Shown here in pieces: positions 30,267-40,228 of a DNA stretch of 64,000 nucleotides (the first letter of the stretch is position 1; every line of letters starts with the position of its first letter). Below the pieces are notes generated by a model. That model saw only the letters and a program-made list of their open reading frames with translations. It was not told the origin of the DNA and searched no databases. Source of the stretch: Oscheius onirici (Eukaryota; Nematoda; Chromadorea; Rhabditida; Rhabditidae); NCBI GenBank assembly GCA_932521025.1, contig OW051469.1:1500398-1564397 (forward strand), written 5' to 3'. The position numbers and the translations under genes are program-made.

Positions 30267-33200
30267 CTATTCCAATTCCTGAGTCAAATTTTCGGCATGA
30301 TGATACGGCTTCCTCTGATCGTAGTCGTAATTCGGATTGTTTAGCTGTCCAACTGTCATGTCAGTCGACGGACCGGCCTGCAAAAAATAGAGTTATTTTA
30401 CGAAAAACTGATAAGAGTCAGTAATATTATGGTTTGGTCCGACGTGGTTTCAGTAAATGAAATCATTTTGAGCTCAACTGACCAATTTGTGGGGGAGAGG
30501 ATAAGATATAGAGGAGACAAGGTCAGTATCTTTTAAGAAACCATCGACGGTTGGTCGGTTGTCCGGAGCCTGTTTCCATATGCTTTATCTAACTGTTATT
30601 AGCTAAGGTCTGTTCAAAAAGAAGAGGTATTACTGTAAGATTTTGGCTCTTCCCTTCAAGACCCACTTAGCACGCAAAAAAATAGATATTCAGCCAACAA
30701 ATTTGAAAAATACGCAGCTAAAGGTCGAATTTGTTGGCTGAGTATCCAATTATTGCCAGCTAAGTGGGTCTCGAAGGGAAGAGCTAAAATCTTACGGTAG
30801 TCCCTCTTCTTTTTGAACAGATCATAGTAGTTCTTCCGACCCGTTTTTTTTCTTCAAAATTTGCTTAAAAAACTAGTTTTCGTCTTCCGACTTGGTTTCC
30901 TGGAGATGAAAATTTAGAACCTTGTTTTGGTGGTCGCAGCTCTAAAAAGTACACTTTCTAGACGAAAACCTAGAATTCTGTCATTAATGAATCTACGACC
31001 GAGATAAGCTAACTCAATTGGTACACTAAACAGTACAGTCAGCTCTTCTCTTTTAAATACTGTGAAGAAATCAATTTTTATCATCTCTCTCCATTTCTTC
31101 TTCCAGATGTAACATTTTATGTCTAAGATCAACACTATCTTTTCCTCCCTCCAATTTTTGCGTCACAGTTACGTAAAGCGAGCCATGTTTGGCAGCTATC
31201 AGACAGCAGGCTACAGACCGCAGTGGTCTCTCGATTAGACCAGTACGTAGGCGACTCAAAGCACCTACTTAAAATAGGAACAGGGTCTAAAAGCAGCCAT
31301 TCGACGCATCTAGTGCATTTTTTCAATCTAATGTAGGCTCTTTTCTCTCCTTCTCTCTGCTTCACTGTCTCTCAGTCCCTCTCTCTCACTGTCCTTCTGC
31401 CTCTCTCCCTGTTTCTCTGTCACTGAGTCTCTCACAATCTGTCTCTCTGTCCCTCTCTCTTGTCTTCTGGTAACCACAGATTACCCCCAGCGAACAGAGT
31501 CCCGATCTCACGCACCCGCCCTTATCAAGAGCATGTTTCCGGCACGGGAGCGCCAAAATATTCGAAGATAGCTCCATATATAAGGTTCCAAAAGTGATTA
31601 GCTTCTACTTTGTAAAACCTTTCTTAAAACTTAAATTTCACCCAGTATTTATAGATCAACTTTTTTCGTCATTTGGTCCGGAACCCTCGCTATCTGCGAC
31701 AAGTGGCCACAAGAACAGGCAATAACCCTGCTCCTCTTAAAGCAGCAATCAACAGAAGACATCTCGCTCAAAATGTCTCTCTCACTGGTAGATTTTTCTA
31801 GAACGTTTGTCCATATGACTTTTTAGGATCACAGTCTAGACACCAAAATCGAACATGCTCTCGGTGTCATTGTCATTTTATTAATATTTTTGTAAGTTCT
31901 GCCTTGTTTTTATCCTAACGAATAATTTTAGAGCACTTTTTATGTCTTGTGCCCTATGGTTTTCTCATCGAGCGTACAGGAGATCACAGAGGTCTGCTAA
32001 GGTAAGTGCTGAGACAGCGACAGGGACAGTACAAATTTCGGTACTATTACACCTTTAGGGCCCCAAAAAAAATTCTATTTTTACTGAAATCGACTGGAAA
32101 TGCTTTCTTAACACTTTTTAGTAACTTTCTACAAGATTTGTACTCTATTTGGTCATTTCTCGGCGTATGTGTGGGTCCCGTCGCGACTTGTATTACCGTA
32201 CCCGACGACAGCTTCACTCAGGCTGGCTTACGAACGTTGATTGGGATGTGGTTTTACTTTTTTGGTCTATTTTTCTGTATCTTTCTATTTTTTCCAACCC
32301 CATTCTTTTTTTTCCAGCATGACTGCTCAGTATCGAGAAAATGAATTGCGTGATATCAGACTTCGCGAAGTCTATGAAAAAATCGGTCTTCCGAAGATCG
32401 AATTCGATGACTGGTTGCGTGCTATGGGACTTCTTCCTTCCAAATGTGATTCGCTGCGACCATTGTGATGAAACACGATCGCTCGTGATAAATCAAAACT
32501 GCCAAAAACAGTGTTTTATGACTCTAAAATGACTAAATAGAGTAAAAATACTGTAGAAAGTTACTGAAAAATGTTTAGAAAGCATTTTCAGTCGATTTCA
32601 GTGAAAAAATAGAAAAAATATTTGGGGCCCTAAAGGTGTAATAGTACCCAAATTTCCAAATTCAGAGTTCAAAATCAGTCAGCACGATGAATATTGAAGT
32701 TACTGGAGCAAGTCGAGAGTATCTACCCGACGTTTAATACCATGTTAATCCTATTTCTGTTTGTACATAAAGCTTACCTGAGGAATGATGGCCGGCCCGT
32801 TGCCTCCAAAGTTCCCAACAGCTTCCAGCGAAGAAAAGGCAGTTCTGAACATGTGAGCGAAAGAGAAGGTCGAAATTCCGGGGCTGCAGGTCGGACAGAC
32901 GTGTCCAATGTAGTACCAGAGAGCTCCGAGAGCGGCAAAGTGAGCAGCGGCATATCTCCAGTCGATCAGGATAATTATCAGCAGATTGACGATGAAGCCG
33001 ATGAACGAAATGTACCGGTTGCTGAACATGGCGTACCAGGTGGCCGGTTGGCTGTCGATTATAGTTCCTAAGGTTTTCCACTTTTTGACTATAAACTCTT
33101 ACCAGTCTCAATGCACTGTTCCTTCCTCTCGGGAAACAGCTCGTTCAGCTCTCCTTCGCCCTGAGTAGATCCATAGGACTGACCGGGGTTTGCGGCCAAA

Positions 33201-35684
33201 TTAACAGTAGCCAGATCGTAAGACATGGCCAGAGAGACGTAGGCGTAATTGACAAAGGCATAGGTGATCATGAAGGGCATTGTGGAGAGGATGGCCAACT
33301 AAACGAGAGACTTTTTTGTAGTCAAACTATCAGATTCTAGCATATTCTCTGGATAAACAGGATGTCTGCTCCAGAACAGCTTTGGGACGTGCCCGCAAAA
33401 TTTTAGGATAAGGATCAAAAAGACGATAACACGGTAAGATGGCAGGCTTAAAACTACAGAAACCCGTGCTGTTCTCAAAATTTTGTGCCGAAGGAATAAT
33501 CCTTATTTTTTTAGATTTTAGGATAAGCGTCGTAATTGTTGTAGCACTGTATCAGGCCAGAAAAAACAGTAACTTGGGCTTATTCTAAAAATTTACTGAA
33601 CTAGACAAATTCAGTGCATGACAGCTTGAAAAACTTTGGCAGGAAAAGTACAAAAAACCAAGACATCTGGTCCAAAAGTTACAGTAACCCTCCCTTATCA
33701 TAGATTTTAGGATAAGCGTCGTAATTATTGGAGCACTGTGTCAGGCTGAAACTACAGTAGCATGTGCTTATCCTAAAAAATTTACCGAACCAGTCAAATT
33801 TTTGACAGCTTGAAAAACTTTGGCAGATACTTGAAAGAACAAGAAGCTTCTGGTCCAAAAGTTACAGTAACCCTCCCTTATCCTAAAAATTAACCAACTG
33901 GACAACCCCGCTGACCTCATTCAAGTCGCCTAACAAGACAAAGACTGAAGCGACTCCCATCAGAACCATTCCCGCCAAAACTGGATTGTTGTTTGGACCT
34001 CTCTGAAATTTAGCCATCTCATTACTCTAGGATATGACTCACTCCCTGGGCCAATGGATTCATGATGGGAATTATGCCTTCGGCTGCGATTCCTTGAAGA
34101 ACTCGCGGTGTTCCGAGGAGACTTCCGATGGTCGAGGATAATGAGCAGACGTACAGACCGACCATGAAGAAAATTCCGGTCAGGGAAATCTGAAGGAACT
34201 TTCTCGTGAAAACTACAGCCGAAGATACCCCGTCTCGCACCCGTATGCTCGCTCACGGCGCTGTCAATGATCCTTTTTCGATTTCGGCTAAACGATCCCC
34301 GTGAAAAGAATGATCGGATGGACGAAATTATGGCCATTTTTTTTGCCTTTGCCAAAAGCCTTGGAACAATAGCGAGGTCGAAGCTTCTTTTAGTAAAAAA
34401 AAAACTTTATGGTTTGTTCAAAAAAAAAAGAGAGCTCGACCATAACCCATTTAATTCGCTGCGAGACCGGAATAACAACAGAAAACTTAGCTGAGTATCC
34501 TATGTTTCCATGTTATGAGGGTCTCGCGCGGAAATAAATGGGTTACGGTCAAGCTCTCTTTTTTTTTAACAAACCCGTAGTTCTCCTCATCCAGTGCAGT
34601 TTATTTAAAATCTCTTTGCGTCTCTCTGACTCTTACCTTTTCTTCAATGAGATTATCGCACAGGAGCATGGTTCTATCGACAGTCGATCCCAGAATCAAG
34701 ATGAAGATGAAACAGACGGAGGAACTGACTCCCACGGCTGACAATTCTCCCAATGGGATGCTCTTGTGAGGCTCCTTCAGATCCCCGCTCATGTTCACTC
34801 CTAAAAATGACTTTTCTACTGTCCAGAGACCAGTTCTTACCAGCCAAAACTCCCAGAAAGTTGGCAAAGAAGACTCCAAAGACTTTGAAGAAGGACTGCT
34901 CCGGAATCGTGTGCTTGACTCCAACTGAACTGCAGTTGACCGCCTCGTAGTGGGGATGGGCATTGAGACGGAGACGAGAGGATGAGATACTGTAGACGCC
35001 GTGTTCTGAATCTTTTTGTATAGTCACTAGAGCAAATTACCTTCGTCAGAGGTAAAGAGGGATCCGAGACCGAAATCGAATACGGCCAAACCGATGAAAG
35101 CTAGCAGGACGAGCTGTAGACGAATGACCCAAGAGACGCCGGCCGTGTTTAAAGCTAAACTTTCTGCTGTAGACAATTTTTACAGTAAGCCTACCTGTAA
35201 GTAAAGCGAGAGTCAGGATGGCTATTCCCTTGGTCAGGAGCTTGCTTTCCGAGTCGAAGAGATGAGCCACAGACTCGGCAAATCCTACTGACACGAGTCC
35301 TGTGGCTACAGCCTGACCGAGAGCGTACATGACGCCGACAGCGCCACCGAGCCGTCCTCCCAGGACATGAGAAATGAGAAAATAGATTCCGCCGCTCTTT
35401 ATGTGCGTCCGGTCGACGATTCCGATGGCTGAGAAGACGGTGATCAGAGCCAGCGATGTACAGATGATGAGAAGAAGAATGCTGTCAGCTACTCCCGCCG
35501 TCCCGACGATCCATCCCATCCTGAGGAAGACAATTATGCCGAAGATGTTGACCATGACGGTGGTGAAGACGCCATCCCAGGTGCCAAAAAGAACCGGCTG
35601 GTTCAGATTCAGGAGATTCTTCTGCCACCAGGGAGCCTGTTCATTGACCTCCTGCGAGTAGAGAGAATCCGCCGGCTCGGTCAT
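30267..35684 (-). CDS. SLC12A8-like cation-chloride cotransporter family protein
   Basis: Membrane carrier of the amino acid-polyamine-organocation fold, closest by eye to SLC12A8 (CCC9). Exons in transcript order: 35684-35195, 35154-35041, 35005-34841, 34800-34637, 34189-34043, 34002-33916, 33298-33103, 33067-32778, 30377-30267; all phases agree, about 587 residues. The N-terminus contains QPVLFGTWDGVFTTVMVNIF and VFLRMGWIVG (TM1-2), then SGGIYFLISHVLGG, LAGVNMSGDLKEPHKSIPLG and LYVCSLSSTIGSLLGTPRVL, all hallmark SLC12 segments. Substrate cannot be read from sequence: SLC12A8 has been reported both as a cotransporter relative and as a nicotinamide mononucleotide carrier. The ATG follows a TTTCAG acceptor ending at 35708. 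The last intron (30378-32777) is 2.4 kb and contains a gene on the opposite strand. Intron 4 contains an inverted-repeat element and intron 6 a tandem duplication. Confidence 0.88.
30605..30826. mobile_element. MITE-like element, TATGGTCTGTTC family (member 3)
   Basis: In the last SLC12 intron. GGTCTGTTCAAAAAGAAGAG at the left; CTCTTCTTTTTGAACAGATC at the right; inner arms GACCCACTTAGCACGC and TAAGTGGGTCTCGAAG. Best-preserved member of the family. Confidence 0.85.
31773..32468 (+). CDS. Small single-pass membrane protein nested in an SLC12 intron
   Basis: Four exons, 31773-31787, 31827-31891, 31932-32001 and 32331-32468, join in phase to a 95-residue protein. Residues 1-18 are polar, 19-40 form one transmembrane helix (GVIVILLIFLALFMSCALWF), then a basic patch (HRAYRRSQRSAK) and a charged helix (ENELRDIRLREVYEKIGL). 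Positive charges after the helix predict an inside C-terminus. I do not recognise the family. All splice sites are canonical (GTAGAT, GTAAGT, GTAAGT donors; TTTTTAG, TTTTAG, CTCAG acceptors). The gene lies on the opposite strand inside the last intron of the SLC12A8-like gene. The last exon, about half the protein, sits inside an inverted-repeat element (32040-32648). Expression is not proven, and the fourth exon could be a chance exonisation. Confidence 0.6.
32040..32648. mobile_element. Inverted-repeat element with 8-bp target duplication, containing an exon
   Basis: The ends are long inverted repeats of roughly 110-120 bases, starting GGTACTATTACACCTTTAGG at 32040 and ending with its complement at 32648. 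CAAATTTC flanks both sides exactly (32032-32039 and 32649-32656), an 8-base target-site duplication typical of hAT-like elements. The internal 360 bases include the last exon of the nested gene and no transposase. Confidence 0.8.
33515..33890. repeat. Tandem duplication of an about 185-base intronic unit
   Basis: In SLC12 intron 6. Both units contain TTTTAGGATAAGCGTCGTAA, GACAGCTTGAAAAACTTTGG and GGTCCAAAAGTTACAGTAAC in the same order, starting at about 33519 and 33704. They differ by several substitutions, so the duplication is not recent. A partial third unit may lie at 33400-33500. Confidence 0.8.
34408..34579. mobile_element. MITE-like element, diverged TATGGTTTGTTC member
   Basis: TATGGTTTGTTCAAAAAAAA with the inner arm GAGAGCTCGACCATAACCCA on the left; TGGGTTACGGTCAAGCTCTC and TTAACAAACCCGTA on the right. 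Shares the GAGTATCCTATGTTTCC centre and GGGTCTCG word with the family, but the arms have their own sequence. Confidence 0.75.
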
Positions 35685-35755
35685 CTTCTTCCCCCCGGCA
35701 ACCCAAGCTGAAAATTGGAAAGAAGTAAAAGAGTAAGAGCAAAAGAGGGAAATTC

Positions 35756-35916
35756 TATAGTCTGTTCAAAATGCGCTTTCTTTATAGAACATTTTTCAAA
35801 TCAAATTGGCGGAAATTTAGCTGCATAGCCTGATATATCATATAAATGTTGGATACAGCCAAAAAAAAGACGCGGGCCGATTCAAACAATGCTCTTTATT
35901 TTTTGAACAGACTATA
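35756..35916. mobile_element. MITE-like element, short TATAGTCTGTTC member
   Basis: About 161 bases just upstream of the SLC12 gene. TATAGTCTGTTCAAAATGCG at the left and TTTTTTGAACAGACTATA at the right. The centre has TTGGATACAGCCAA as in the other members. Confidence 0.75.
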
Positions 35917-36555
35917 TTGAAGGCTCTATTCGAGTCACATGGCCGCCCTTTGTAATCCTATCCAATATGTCGTTCCAGTTGAATGGCCGGAGGGCACAAA
36001 CAACTGGGAAACGGACCCTACCCTAAAAATTTAGGGAAATAAATCAGTGGAAGGGAACTCGTCAGAGACGGAGCAATAGAGAGATTTACCATCCAAACAT
36101 CAATTTTTAGCTTCTTTCTGGTTAATTAAATAGTCGGAAACATTGAGAAGTCGTTAGAACGAGAATCAATTGGCTCTCGGCCGATTAGCCGTGTTATTAG
36201 AGTCAAGTCCCAAGGGTCTCATATTTTCGCGATAAAAAAGAGCGGGAGAGGTGTTGAGAGAAAGAACTAAAAATTCAAAATGAAGTGGAGGCTTGGATTC
36301 ATGAGCGCCAGCTCTCTCTCCTCTCGTAATTAAGGCAGCCGGGTGCCGGATCGATAGCTCTAGCCACTCTCTCTGAAGCGGTCATGCTGATGGGTAAACG
36401 GTTTAAGGCTGGTGGGGGCAGAGGGCTCTTATGCCCTCTGGATAGAATGACAGTTTTTTTTAGTAGAAGAAGAAAGAAAAGAAGGCGATTATCATTACCA
36501 GCCATGTTTGTCGCCGCCCTGTTTTCACTATGATCAAAGCATTTTCGAGCTTTGG

Positions 36556-36608
36556 AATGTTCTGCAAAGTTGTAGAGCTCCTTAAAAGCTACAACTTTGC
36601 AGAACATC
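36556..36608. repeat. Hairpin repeat (copy 5)
   Basis: GAATGTTCTGCAAAGTTGTA, loop GAGCTCCTTAAAAG, then CTACAACTTTGCAGAACATC. Flanked by TTTTCGAGCTTTG as in copy 6. Confidence 0.8.
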
Positions 36609-37199
36609 ACAAAGATGGAAAATGCAAGCATGAGCTAAAAAATTGAGATTTCTTCTTCAAGTTCCCGAATTCTGGAGGGAAGCGTACTCGCTCGTTCATG
36701 TCAGGAATAGATGGACACACGCCGTGGGGTTAGTACCCAGATGTTGGACCTCTCGTCAACAAGGTATTCCTTGGCTGTAACTAAATTTCCTGGAGATGCC
36801 CTGAGCAAGCTCCTCAGCGTTGCTTCCACTTTGGAGCGGGGAGGGTCCACCTGTTGGGGGTATTGCTTGCGTACCATTCCAAACCCACAGGACATGCCCG
36901 TTGATCCGGCTTTCACTGGTTGACGGAGGTAGCTTGCGCACTTTTGCTCAGGGCTGAGCCACATTCAGAAAGTTGTGCACGTTTCTAACTTGCGGTGCAC
37001 TTAACTTTTTGGATGGCCTCTCTTATGGGAGGCAACAAAATTAATCAACTGTAATTTTAAAAAGTTATGCTTTGGCTTGCCTTAGCGGTGCACTTAATTT
37101 TTTGGAGAGCTTCCCTTATGGGAGGAAAGAAAACTAGAAAAGATGAACGACATTTTTCATACTTTTTCAAGAGGGTCAAGTAGTTATCGGAAATGACTC

Positions 37200-37510
37200 C
37201 TCATTTCCTACAAGTGATCTCCTTCTCAACTACATACATACCTTTTGGCATTCTTGAGAACATCCTTTTTCGCCTCGACGTACAGCTTGCTTCTCTCTCG
37301 GTCGGTCGGAGATGGTCATCCTCCTGTCCAGCTCGTTCTTCTTTCTTCTCTTTTGTCTTCACCTTCCCATTTCTTTTTCTCGAGCTTTTTCTGCTCCTCC
37401 TTCTTCTTCCGCTCCTCCAGCTTATTCTTCTTGAGCTAATCGGTAGCTGCCTTACTGCGAGAAGGACGGGCAGCAGGAGCGCAGCAATAGCCACATTCCA
37501 CTTGCTTGAT
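37200..37510 (-). pseudogene. Fragment of a lysine-rich coiled-coil protein with two in-frame stops
   Basis: One minus-strand frame reads KQVECGYCCAPAARPSRSK, TAG, a long charged helix (LEERKKKEEQKKLEKKKW), TGA, then SKLYVEAKKDVLKNAKR ending at a good donor (GTATGT). AAG/GAG codon use and the heptad-like charge pattern say this was the coding frame, even though a different frame is the one fully open (37201-37494). Two nonsense codons make it a likely pseudogene fragment. I do not recognise the parent. It lies just downstream of the GPCR gene, same strand, without obvious connection. Confidence 0.45.
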
Positions 37511-37791
37511 TAGACGAACTGAAGTGATTATGCAACGTTTCAAAAATTTCCAAGAGTTTTTGATTGTTTTCATAGTTTGAAATAGTAAATCAGTAATCTC
37601 CAGCAATTTAACTTGTCAATGAAGTGGATTTGAACAGTTTTCTTGACCTCTCCTTTGCTTTCTGCCCCGTCACACTGTCGGTATCTCTCTAGCTGCATCC
37701 AAAGAGGAAGTACTGCTATAGTCGAGAAATTCGCTTCATTTAAAACAAAATAAACAGAGCTGTTCAACAGGAAGTATCTTATTCGACTTCT

Positions 37792-39908
37792 TCAAAGAAG
37801 TCTCGTGTCGGCAGTCGGAGGCTCTCCATTGTCGACGATCCACAACATTTTCGTGTGTTTCTCATTGGATCCACAGAGAACCTAAAAAACTGTTAATATT
37901 CCCACTCATTCAAACCTCTTTCAGCGTTTTTCTGAACGCAGCTCCAAAACAGAGATAACAGAAAAAGTTGGCAGTTCCATTGATGACGACGAGTAGATTG
38001 GACAGATCCACCAGATAGACTAGCATTTGCTGAAAAAAGGATAATTTTACAAAAACAAATGAAAGTTACCGGATTGTTGAAAATAATCTCCATAAAATTG
38101 ACCAAAAGAGCCATAAAGTTGCAGAAAATGAAGAAGAAAACGACCAGGATGAGAGAGACAGTGTCCCCTGAAGGGGCTAATACAGAACTGACAGGTATGA
38201 CTCACCGTCAGCGTTTCCTCCTTTGGTAAAGACAGTATAGACGACACAGACGTTGAGAAGAATGAGGAGAGCTAAGGGACCGATAGCTAAGAAAGTGGTG
38301 TACATGTAGGTATAGTAGATGGCGTAGTAAGCTGGATCCATCCGGATTGCTGGAATTTTTCGGTCAGGCCCTGTTACTGTTACTGTCACTGTTACTATTA
38401 CTGTTACTATCAATGTTTATGGATAAGCTGAAGAAGTAGCAGAAAATATGGAGAGAGGAACTGGAGAAGCAGCAGAGGATGTGGGAATACGATGTGGAAG
38501 TGTTGATGATCAAAGCCGATACTGCGATGGCTGCCGAAGAGGTGCCGATGGTGGAGACGGTAGATGATGTGGATATGGTAGCTAGTGGAGCGATTGTGAA
38601 AGACAAGAAGAAGCTGTCGTGTGGAGGAACCTGGCTCATTGGCCGGACAAGGGACTCTAGCGATGTGGAGAAACGTTCAATCTGGTGGGGGAGATGTTGT
38701 GGATGGATTTCCTGTCAAGACGCGTCACAACTAATCCCGTTTCTACAACCGATCTTTGTGACCTTTGTGTGTTAGTTGTGTCTGGAAGCAAAGTCTTGGA
38801 CTGTTGGCTCGTCTACCTCTCGTGTTACAACACTATCACTGTCACTGTGACTGCCTCTTACCAGTCGGACAGATCTGTGCACTAGGAAGACCATTATTAT
38901 CGATGCAGGCCACTTTAGCCAGCTCGAAAAGATGCGGAATATTGTAGAGAGTGCATGTGATCATGATTACAAAACACGTAATTTTGGCCCGTCTGGAAAT
39001 TGTTCTGAGTAAAGATCGGAAAAAAACTGACTTTGGAGTACAGTAGAGAACACGAACTGATTGAGGAAGGACGACGATGATGAAGCAGTCGACAGCTGCA
39101 GCCACGCAAAAATAGACGGACGTCGTTTGGAAGACGGCAGCCACCGGGAAGACGATAGGGGCACCGGCTACATAGGCCCAAGCTAGAGCTGAAATTTTTT
39201 GTTTTCCGGAACTGTCCCTCTTTTTCAGTCTACCTGTCTCTCTGAATTTGATTCTCTATCTTTCTATCTCTGTCTTTTTGTCTCTGTCTGTCTCTATCAC
39301 TTTGTCACTCTGTCCCTCTCTCTGTCAGTCTACCTGTCTCTCTGTCTGTCAGCCTGTCATTTTCTCCGACTCTCTGTCTCTCTGACTCTTCCCGCTCCCC
39401 TCACAACCCCTCTCCCCCTCCTCTGTTTTTGCTGCTCTAGCCGCCGGCAATGAAGACTTGACTTCATTTCCGAGCACTCTCGACTCGCTCCTATCACTCC
39501 CGTCATTGAAGTGTAGGAGGAGGAAATCAAAGAAAACGAACTCGGATAGCCATGATGCCGCCAAGCTTCCAAAACAAACAGGAACATGGCTGTGAGGATG
39601 AGGAAAAAGTCTGAAAAAGCCAAGGCGGCTAGATAGATGGACGTCGAGTGAATCTGCAATTCTTTGGGTATACGGTAGTTTGAGAGTATTACTTTTTGCG
39701 TCTTGTGGAGGTAGACCTTCATAACTAGCACATTTCCCATCAATCCAATGAGACCAACCGCTGCGAGAATCACTCCGGATACGGTAAGATTATAAGTCTG
39801 AAATTTTTAAATTCCCAGCGTTTGTGAGACTCTCACTTGATAATCTGGATCAGTCGAGCCTAGACAGGCATTACAGAACATGACTGGAGCCAAGACTTCG
39901 TCTTCCAT
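37792..39908 (-). CDS. FMRFamide-receptor-like neuropeptide GPCR
   Basis: Rhodopsin-class receptor of about 340 residues. Exons in transcript order: 39908-39837, 39797-39693, 39653-39542, 39188-39032, 38992-38862, 38349-38206, 38167-38070, 38029-37916, 37881-37792; all phases agree. TM1 contains GLIGLMGNVLVMKVYL, TM2 IYLAALAFSDFFLILTAMFL, TM3 TTSVYFCVAAAVDCFIIVVL, TM7 LSNLLVVINGTANFFCYLCF followed by RKTLKE. The pattern HxTxS in loop 1 and NGTANFFxY in TM7 match the invertebrate FMRFamide-like peptide receptor group. The usual DRY at the end of TM3 is DCF here. The ligand is unknown. Cysteines after TM4 (KVACIDNN, QICPT) are the likely extracellular bridge. Introns carry CTCTGTCTCT and CTGTTACTGTCA simple repeats. 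Probably a G-protein-coupled neuropeptide receptor of neurons or muscle (inference). Confidence 0.85.
38370..38415. repeat. (CTGTTA)n-type microsatellite
   Basis: Imperfect hexamer array CTGTTACTGTCACTGTTACT in GPCR intron 5; a shorter relative (CACTGTCACTGTGACTG) sits at the other end of the same intron near 38835. Confidence 0.8.
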
Positions 39909-40228
39909 TGTGGTCTACTGTCTGTAACCAGCCATTTTGAACTTTTTTTAAAGGACTGTCGGTAATTTTGCTCTATTGAGTCAAATCTCGAATTTCACTT
40001 CGTTTTTCTTTTCATTCTTATTCCGTTTTAGACATAAAAGTGGAGTAAAAATCGAGAAAAGCTGTTTGAATTCGCGCTAAAACGAAAGTTAAAATGTGGC
40101 GGGGTTTCAAATCTTGCCGAAATCCATTTCTTCCGCACATTTCTCTGAAAGAATGCCTCATTTTTTAACAGAAAATTGTGCTAATTTACTATTTTTCAGC
40201 TCATGAAATAGCTCACCTCTTTCCTGGA
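39909..40228. other. Intergenic region between divergent GPCR and pseudouridine synthase genes
   Basis: About 320 bases separate the two start codons, so both promoters must lie here or overlap. A TTTTCAG acceptor at 40193-40199 likely receives the spliced leader for the synthase gene. A two-codon upstream reading frame, ATGAAATAG, lies at 40203-40211 in its leader. Part of 40060-40110 resembles the dispersed repeat at 1126 (GAATTCGCG and GGCG words). Confidence 0.5.

Larger units (their letters stand above)
35715..37200. other. Spacer upstream of the SLC12 gene
   Basis: Contains the short MITE-like element (35756), a hairpin repeat (36556), an unexplained open frame on the minus strand (36701-36964, VDPPRSKVEATLRSLLRASP) and two related units at 36991-37040 and 37084-37128 (GCGGTGCACTTAAYTTTTTG then CTTATGGGAGG). 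I recognise no gene. The paired units with short GCCTCTCTTATGGGAGGC hairpins could belong to a structured RNA or repeat. Confidence 0.4.

Noticed and set aside
37201-37494. Fully open minus-strand frame of 97 codons with a hydrophobic start
   Set aside because: It is the +1 shadow of a better coding frame with AAG/GAG coiled-coil codons; its Arg/Ser-rich composition (RRRRSRKSSRKRN) is what a shifted lysine-rich helix gives.
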